Assembly: GCA_021399445.1 (NCBI GenBank)
Contig: JAJTUQ010000004.1
Coordinates: 5,890,001 to 5,954,000, forward strand
DNA length: 64,000 bases
Source of the DNA: Xylogone sp. PMI_703
Taxonomy: Eukaryota > Ascomycota > Leotiomycetes
Direction: 5' to 3'
Shown piece after piece: positions 58,735 to 64,000 of the stretch. A model generated the notes under the pieces. The model worked only from the letters and a program-made list of their open reading frames with translations. It searched no databases and had not been told where the DNA came from. Numbering within the stretch: position 1 is the stretch's first letter; each line of letters opens with the position of its first letter. The position numbers were made by a program, and so were the translations under genes.

Positions 58735-59763
58735 CTACGTAGAATATTGCAAAGGCCCCTGACCTCTGGCACGTTGGATCAGGCGAGTAACTAGCAGCTG
58801 GGTAGCTCTCCACTGGCCATCCTCATCATCGTTTATTGGCCGAGTCAATTTAACTTTGCCCTCGGAGCCTAAAACGAAGGCTGCACAGGCTATTCTCAAG
58901 AGCTTTACCTGATCGTGTTTCAAGTCCATTGCCAAATGAGCATCCACAAAGGCATTCAAAGCGTTCATGAAGGGCCTATTGGTATCATGAGTGCTTCTCT
59001 TTCCCCTGGCTACCATAGCTGGGATGTCCTCCCCAGCAATATGGACGTCTATTGTTTTTAATGATAGCACCTTTCCAACGGGCTGGTTAAAACCAATGGA
59101 GACCTGAACATCTCTAACAGCTTTCTTCAAGAGCACATCCGCACTCTCCTCCTCACTACTAAGGTCAGAGAGATATTTTTCGAAAGCCTCAACTAGGAAT
59201 TCTCCGTCGAGATGAAGATTTGAAACTCGTGCATCGAAGGTTGAAGCCAGAAATCCAGTGAAAGTCTCCCGCAAGGAGTTCGGCATACGTGTAAGGAGCA
59301 GCGGGAACTTCTCGAATTCATCGTCCTCTTCTGTTTCAAGAATGGATTCCTGCTCTCCACTCCCATCTATCTCTCGTAATAAAATGGCCATATATTCCGC
59401 CTTCTCGTACCGGACCTGGACTAAAATTCCTCGCCTTCCTGCTATGCTCATTAAGCTCTCATCTGCCTCCAACTGCGTATTCTCTCCGCGGGGTTCCCAT
59501 TCATCCTCGTTTGCCAAAATTTTCCAGGTCACCGTTCCTAAGCTACCCACACGCGACAGTGTATCATCATCAGGTGCAAGACCGACCCGGACCCCTCGTA
59601 GAACATCTCCCGCTAGAATATCACGAAAGTGGCGCGCATACTGGGCTAATGATCCATTGTCAAGGAGGGTACCATTCCCAACGCAAAGAGGAGATACTCT
59701 GTGTAGCGTAAATGTGGTGGAATAGAGTGGATATGGAGGCGAAGCTGCTGCTTGCGAGGTCAT
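58735..59763 (-). CDS. FTA1: Sim4-complex kinetochore subunit Fta1 (CENP-L homologue)
   Basis: Single exon, 342 aa from the ATG at 59763; an in-frame TTG further up (59841) is not a credible start. The N-terminus PPYPLYSTTFTLHRVSPLCVGNGTLLDNGSLAQYARHFRDILAGDVLRGVRVG is typical of fungal Fta1/CENP-L. The middle holds an acidic Glu-rich segment (ETEEDDEFEKF) and DARVSNLHLDGEFLVEAFEKYL. The C-terminal part, with LLLKKAVRDVQVSIGFNQPV and LKTIDVHIAGEDIPAMV, continues the family fold. Known role: inner-kinetochore protein pairing with CENP-N (Chl4/Mis15) at centromeres. Assignment rests on remembered N-terminal similarity; a profile search would settle it. Confidence 0.78.
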   Translation of the reverse strand: MTSQAAASPPYPLYSTTFTLHRVSPLCVGNGTLLDNGSLAQYARHFRDILAGDVLRGVRVGLAPDDDTLSRVGSLGTVTWKILANEDEWEPRGENTQLEADESLMSIAGRRGILVQVRYEKAEYMAILLREIDGSGEQESILETEEDDEFEKFPLLLTRMPNSLRETFTGFLASTFDARVSNLHLDGEFLVEAFEKYLSDLSSEEESADVLLKKAVRDVQVSIGFNQPVGKVLSLKTIDVHIAGEDIPAMVARGKRSTHDTNRPFMNALNAFVDAHLAMDLKHDQVKLLRIACAAFVLGSEGKVKLTRPINDDEDGQWRATQLLVTRLIQRARGQGPLQYST

Positions 59764-60685
59764 GCTTTTTAGTGGTATCTCATGAGTCTCGATTTCATTT
59801 GTGGGTAGTGATCTAGAATGACGCGTTTTTTCGCGTCTCAATCGGAATTATTGTAGATGATACTTCGTGAATTGACATAAGTCGTCGCTAGCTGAATATA
59901 ATTAGATTACGCTATTGGCTATTGGCACATTCTGAAGGCGGAAACGATATATAACTGGCAGAAAGAGAGGGGTCAAAGCGGTGGGCCGAATTTGGTCAAT
60001 TTACTGTACTGTACTGTACCTAATCTTTACTACTAAAGTGTGACAAGCTGTCAGAGCACTGATATATGGGGTTACAAGCAGCCAGTTCAACTGGAGTTCT
60101 CCTTTTGTTCTGAGACAAGCTCGGCAAGAAATTATGTGACCATGTTATTGTGTGAAAGTGTTCACATCTAAGTGAATTACGAAAAATAGCAGGAAGAGCT
60201 TAGAGTGATTTCTATTTTCACCGACTGAGATGTATATGTGTTCCTTGAATTGATTCTATCTTTTCAAAGCCACAACACTACACGAAATATGCTCAATTCG
60301 TGAGAAATGCCGCCAGTTATTTGAGAAAGAACGCTAGCTAGACCAATTCCAAATCTATATATCCTTTATAGATTCAGCTGCTCTTGTAATAGCGTTAGTA
60401 TCGACCTGATAATTTGCAGTGGCTCTCAGAAGTGTTCGGTATTGTGCTAAACGGATAGTTTAAGCCAATTACTCTCTATCCTTCCAGGGTAGGAGTCAGC
60501 TTACTGTAGGTTGTACCGTCATGGCGCCCTGCGGAAATTTTCAGATCTTTTATGGCATAAATCTTTGTATATTGCCATATTGACTCGACTGATTATAGTT
60601 GCCAGATCATTTCGGAGATTTCTGCATAGTGGTGTTGTGCTATGAAAAGTTGATTTTTGTAGTCATGAAGAAATGACGATATCTT
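59764..60685. promoter_or_regulatory. Upstream of FTA1, with a composite MCB/SCB-like box
   Basis: Read on the minus strand, ACGCGAAAAAACGCGT (59821-59836 in plus coordinates) lies about 58-73 bp before the FTA1 ATG. It contains an MluI cell-cycle box (ACGCGT) next to CGCGAAAA, which resembles an SBF site, and so is a candidate G1/S control element. The rest is AT-rich; it includes TACTGTACTGTACTGTACC near 60.0 kb, a tandem of the GTAC word seen across the window. No further gene. Confidence 0.45.
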
Positions 60686-63039
60686 TCAATCACCTGAAAA
60701 AGCTGCTTGAATGGCATCTCCCTCTTCAGGAGTAACAACCATTTCTAGCAATTCCAATGCAAGTCCTGGTACATCAGGCTCAATCTCAGACTCCAAAACC
60801 AGGTCCTCTTCGGAGAAGTTCAACCGTGTGAGCGCAAGCAGATATTTTTGGGATCCTCCTCGGACAGCAGCTAGTTTTTTCTGTAAGTCAATGATATGTT
60901 CATGTTCCGTTACTATGTAGTACAAAAGACGTGTAGCATGCGTAATCAACTGCGCACTGTCCTTCTATTAACAATAGTTGGTTTTCAAAGAAGACGGCGG
61001 TACTCACCTTTGAGAATGGCCGCCAGAATAGTCGTATAACGCGTCTATTTCATCCACAATTAGACTTACAATCCTCGCAATAGCATTAGGATGAAAAGCT
61101 AAGGCTCGACTTGAATACGGAGAGCGCGTCATGCTAATTAAGAGGTATAGAATTTTGAGACGAAGATGCTGGACAATATCTGCTTCGAGTGGTACTGTGC
61201 TGCCGGGCAGATATGGAACTTCGAATAGGGGGTAGCTTAGACGATCAATAATATAACTGGTATGCTGGCCTTGTGCCGTTTCATCGGGGGCAATCGCACC
61301 AAAACTCTCATTCAAAATGCTTGTGGACAGGATCTGTAACATCATTTCGAAATCTTCAATCAGCTGATTCTGGCTGAGAATCATCAATATGAAGTCCCAG
61401 CGAACTAACTTCCAAAACCGGGTAATGTACTGCTTTTCAGACATACAGCCTAAAGCTACCAAGTGCATGAGAGAAAGACAGTTAGACACATTTATGTCTT
61501 CATCATAAGGTGCTGGCGAGGCTTTATTAAATCGCGGAATAGCCACATAATCTGCAGTACGTTGGATAACCGGTAGTATACAATCAACAATATGTGGAGC
61601 AATGGTTAGAGTTTTCAACTCTATTGCTAACGTCAACATATCTGTGAGAAGGTATATCGGTTTCAGCTAGTATAATGTCAGTGAGGGTATAGAAACGGAG
61701 CTAGGTACACGCACATATTTCTCTTCTACGCATTGAGCCCATAGCGAAACCAAAAGCTCACAGAATTCAATGGGAAGGTCCGTGACGGATCTTTTCATAC
61801 CTAGGGAAGGTAATCTACCGAAGATTATGGATGCTAAGGATTCTTCTGGAGAGGACGGGAATGCATATTTACTGAGTGCTTCCATAGTGCGTAGATGATC
61901 CTGACGTGGTCGGTGATCTAGCATAAGTCCAATGAAGTCGAGTCGATCATCTGGTCTGGGCAATGGTCCCGGAACAATAATGTCCGGTTTTGGATGATCC
62001 TGATCTTTGGGTGCTTCATCAGTCTGTATCACATCTAGAGCTGCTACCGGACTATCAACTTTTCGCTTTCTCTTTCCAGCAAGTTTAGAAGGCGACGCGA
62101 CAGTCCGACGCAGACGCGAGGGTGAGAGTTTTGAAGGAGATAGTACTTCTATTTCGTCGTCGTCGAACCCATCTCTATGAGTAAGAGTTTTTTTCTTCTT
62201 TGGAGTAGTAGCTATTCCAGCAGCTTCCTTCTTCTCAATTTCCCTTGCTCTATTAAGTCTTCGGACTCGCTCTGACTCTTCTGCAAGGTCCTGTTTAATG
62301 AAATCTCTTTCTATTGCAGCATGTTTTTCTGCAATTTTGGCAGCTTCCAGGGCTTTCTCCTGTTTTGCAAGTTGTTCTGTATTTAGTTTCCGAACGTTTG
62401 CCAGCTCCTTCTCATATTGCTTCACTGTCTGTTCTTGCTTGCTCCTTACAATAGCTATCTCACCCGCTTTCGCATTCACAGTCTCAATGAGCTCATTGCG
62501 CTCTCTCCTCAACTATATGACTGCGTTAGCACTAATTTCTAGCCCATCTGCCTACTCCCTACCTCATCAATTTGTTTTTGTAAGTCCTCCAAGTTGGGAA
62601 GTGGGTCTGGTTGGGTCGAGAAAGCATGTGTTCGAGAGGATGCATTGGATACTGGCCTAGATGATTGTACCGGGGGAGCCGCTGAGCCATTGAGCCTTTG
62701 CCTATTCGCCAATGTCGCGGTTAATGCAGTATTCCCAGCTAGATTGTCCCACTGAGGGCGGCGATTTTGTTTGGGAGAGGAGTAGGGGAGGATATTTCGT
62801 CGTATCCCGGTAACGGCTGGAGTGCTCTTTGCTTCATCAATTACAACAGCGTCATCAAGATCATCATCTTCAAAATCGTCCCCATAATCCGATGAAGGAG
62901 GGGCGTTCAAATGGACTGCCTGCGTTTGTGCTTGAGTATATCGTATTGCATTGTTCTCTAGCTCCTCGAGCGCATTGGCAGGTAAGAGATCCAGAGCATC
63001 ATCATCGAAGTCATCTCCGTCAAAATTACCTGCCGTCAT
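60686..63039 (-). CDS. Rad26/ATRIP-family DNA-damage checkpoint protein (UvsD/Lcd1-like)
   Basis: Exons 63039..62563, 62512..61715, 61666..61008, 60956..60686; 734 aa. It is the partner that brings the ATR kinase to RPA-coated DNA. Order: an acidic N-terminus (FDGDDFDDDALDLLP.., GDDFEDDDLDD, a likely RPA-binding acidic patch); a coiled coil (LRRERNELIETVNAKAGEIAIVRSKQEQ through EESERVRRLNRAREIEKKEA); a Lys/Ser-rich segment with SPSKLSPSRLRR; then a long helical-repeat C-terminus (SLMHLVALGCMSEKQYITRFWKLVRWDFILMILSQNQ). This matches the S. pombe Rad26 and Aspergillus UvsD arrangement. Phases are consistent across all exons, and a stop near the third donor disappears with splicing. The acceptor at 61667 (ctag) keeps LKPIYLLTD in frame. 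Confidence 0.8.
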
Positions 63040-63765
63040 TGAGTGAGAAGATGTTTCATAACCGAAGTCCTGGTCGCGTGTTGACGTGGGTTGGTTTGTT
63101 GATTATTTTGCCCGGGATTACCGCCCTGTATCATTGGATTTTTGGACTAATTTAGTAACCTGAAATTTGCACGTGAAGGCGGGCAAAGGTGGCTCAATCT
63201 CAAGTCGTTTGGACGGAGGCTAATTCTTGATGAGGACGACATAGCAGGAGAGCTTGTGGGGGTGTACCATACCAGCAGCAAAGATAGTCGTAAACCGTCT
63301 GATAGTAATTATGTACAGTTAATGGAGGAGACTCATTAATTTATGATTCCATATCGGACAAACAATCCTACCGTCAACCCCCGAGTTCCGTGGGAGGAAG
63401 CTCGTGCCTTGTTAATTACCCCCAGAATTGTTGACCATTAGGCTGACGTAGCACGCGGCGCTGGCCACAAATTCCACCTCAATTCACCCTTTGCGGTAGT
63501 TCATGTACGCTCAGCCACTTCTGCGCCCAAAGCTGTACGTCTGCGCCCTCAACCACATTTGTTGCATTCTCTATTGCCGGCTTCATATAAAGATCGATTC
63601 ACGGAATCAATCTATGATTGCGCTTTCTGCAAGAGAATCCTAGGCGGGAATCTGTTGGGGAGAATCTTGGCGAGCACGAGCTAGTCGTCAAAAGCGACAG
63701 ATAGGTAGGAAACTTGGAACCTTCGGAACCCACGCTCAACGCCCAATTCGAGTTCACTATCCACG
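63040..63765. promoter_or_regulatory. Divergent promoter between the Rad26-like gene and the right-end gene
   Basis: A gap of 726 bp between outward-facing ATGs. On the right side a TATA box (CATATAAAG at 63,586-63,594) lies about 175 bp before the ATG at 63766. One CGCG-containing word (TCGCGT, 63,074-63,079) lies next to the Rad26-like gene. Nothing else named. Confidence 0.5.
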
Positions 63766-64000
63766 ATGCCGAAACCACGTCGAGATGTTAAGTTCAACCA
63801 TCGCAGTAGAAATGGACACAATCCGAGCCTCGATGGTAGAAGGAGCAGCTTCTCAGACATTAGTGAGGCTGCATCAGAACCAGGTTCTCCAGTAAAAACT
63901 GCAGGTCCCGGGAGTGACGTCGCGACAGAGGTATGGCGCCTATGAATACTGGTAATACCATGTTATACTAACTGCGATTGTTTTCGTTCTAGAAGGAACC
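63766..64000 (+). CDS. Unknown protein, 3' partial (runs off the window)
   Basis: First exon 63766..63930 (55 codons), intron gtatgg..ttctag, second exon from 63993 continuing past the end (next residues K, E, P). The visible N-terminus MPKPRRDVKFNHRSRNGHNPSLDGRRSSFSD is basic, then SEAASEPGSPVKT is Ser/Glu-rich. Basic, disordered N-termini of this sort are common in nuclear or nucleolar proteins, but I cannot name the family. Confidence 0.6.

Noticed and set aside
1..64000. A dedicated multi-gene secondary-metabolite or defence cluster
   Set aside because: No polyketide synthase, peptide synthetase, terpene cyclase, NLR or cluster regulator is present; the monooxygenase, transporters and protease are separated by housekeeping genes.

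Overview
The window is nuclear DNA from a filamentous ascomycete (Pezizomycotina). The evidence is many short introns (mostly 40-125 nt, GT..AG with CTAAC/CTGAC-like branch sites), genes on both strands with short spacers, and fungal-only families (Mia40 with a membrane anchor, OM14, Whi5/Nrm1, Sim4/Fta1, Rad26/ATRIP). A Leotiomycete is my best guess from the look of the proteins, but I cannot test that here. I recognise about 18 genes, rebuilt exon by exon from reading frame, splice sites and family motifs; splice-joined lengths were checked for frame.

Layout. 1-11 kb is compact housekeeping DNA: the 3' part of a FYVE/Rabenosyn protein (VAC1/PEP7 type), the E2 subunit of pyruvate dehydrogenase, the Arf exchange factor SEC7, and a seven-exon tartrate/D-malate dehydrogenase-family enzyme. 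11-19 kb is a long gene-poor stretch with many GTAC-centred palindromes and hairpins. It ends in the pyrimidine-rich promoter of a strongly codon-biased hexose transporter (19.2-20.9 kb). 21-32 kb is AT-rich and accessory in character: a repeat-laden stretch (TAGTACTA cluster and long inverted repeats), an APC/choline-type permease, a Pth11-like fungal rhodopsin-domain gene with a frameshift, and an MFS sugar transporter containing a GC-AG intron.

33-39 kb holds OM14, MIA40 and thiamine pyrophosphokinase (MIA40 and THI80 share a 334-bp divergent promoter), then a 627-residue flavin monooxygenase. A 179-bp MITE with TA target duplication lies at 40.1-40.3 kb. 41-46 kb has a MuiA/DUF4139 protein with a Gln- and GLFG-rich insert and a Whi5/Nrm1-type G1/S repressor. 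46-50 kb is mostly non-coding but holds one likely unannotated small spliced gene. 50-60 kb carries a secreted pepsin-like protease, an SLC26/SulP transporter with STAS domain, the SNARE BOS1 (whose first coding exon is only the ATG), a small hypothetical protein, and the CENP-L homologue Fta1. 60.7-63 kb is a Rad26/ATRIP checkpoint protein, and an unknown gene runs off the right end.

There is no operon-like pathway. Functional themes are Golgi/endosome traffic (VAC1, SEC7, BOS1), mitochondria (E2, OM14, MIA40) and cell cycle/chromosome biology (Whi5, Fta1, Rad26). I found no convincing tRNA, rRNA, CRISPR or intact transposase gene, and no clearly new multi-gene system. The most unusual items are splice-structure oddities, the GLFG insert, the MITE, the repeat cluster and the unannotated small gene.
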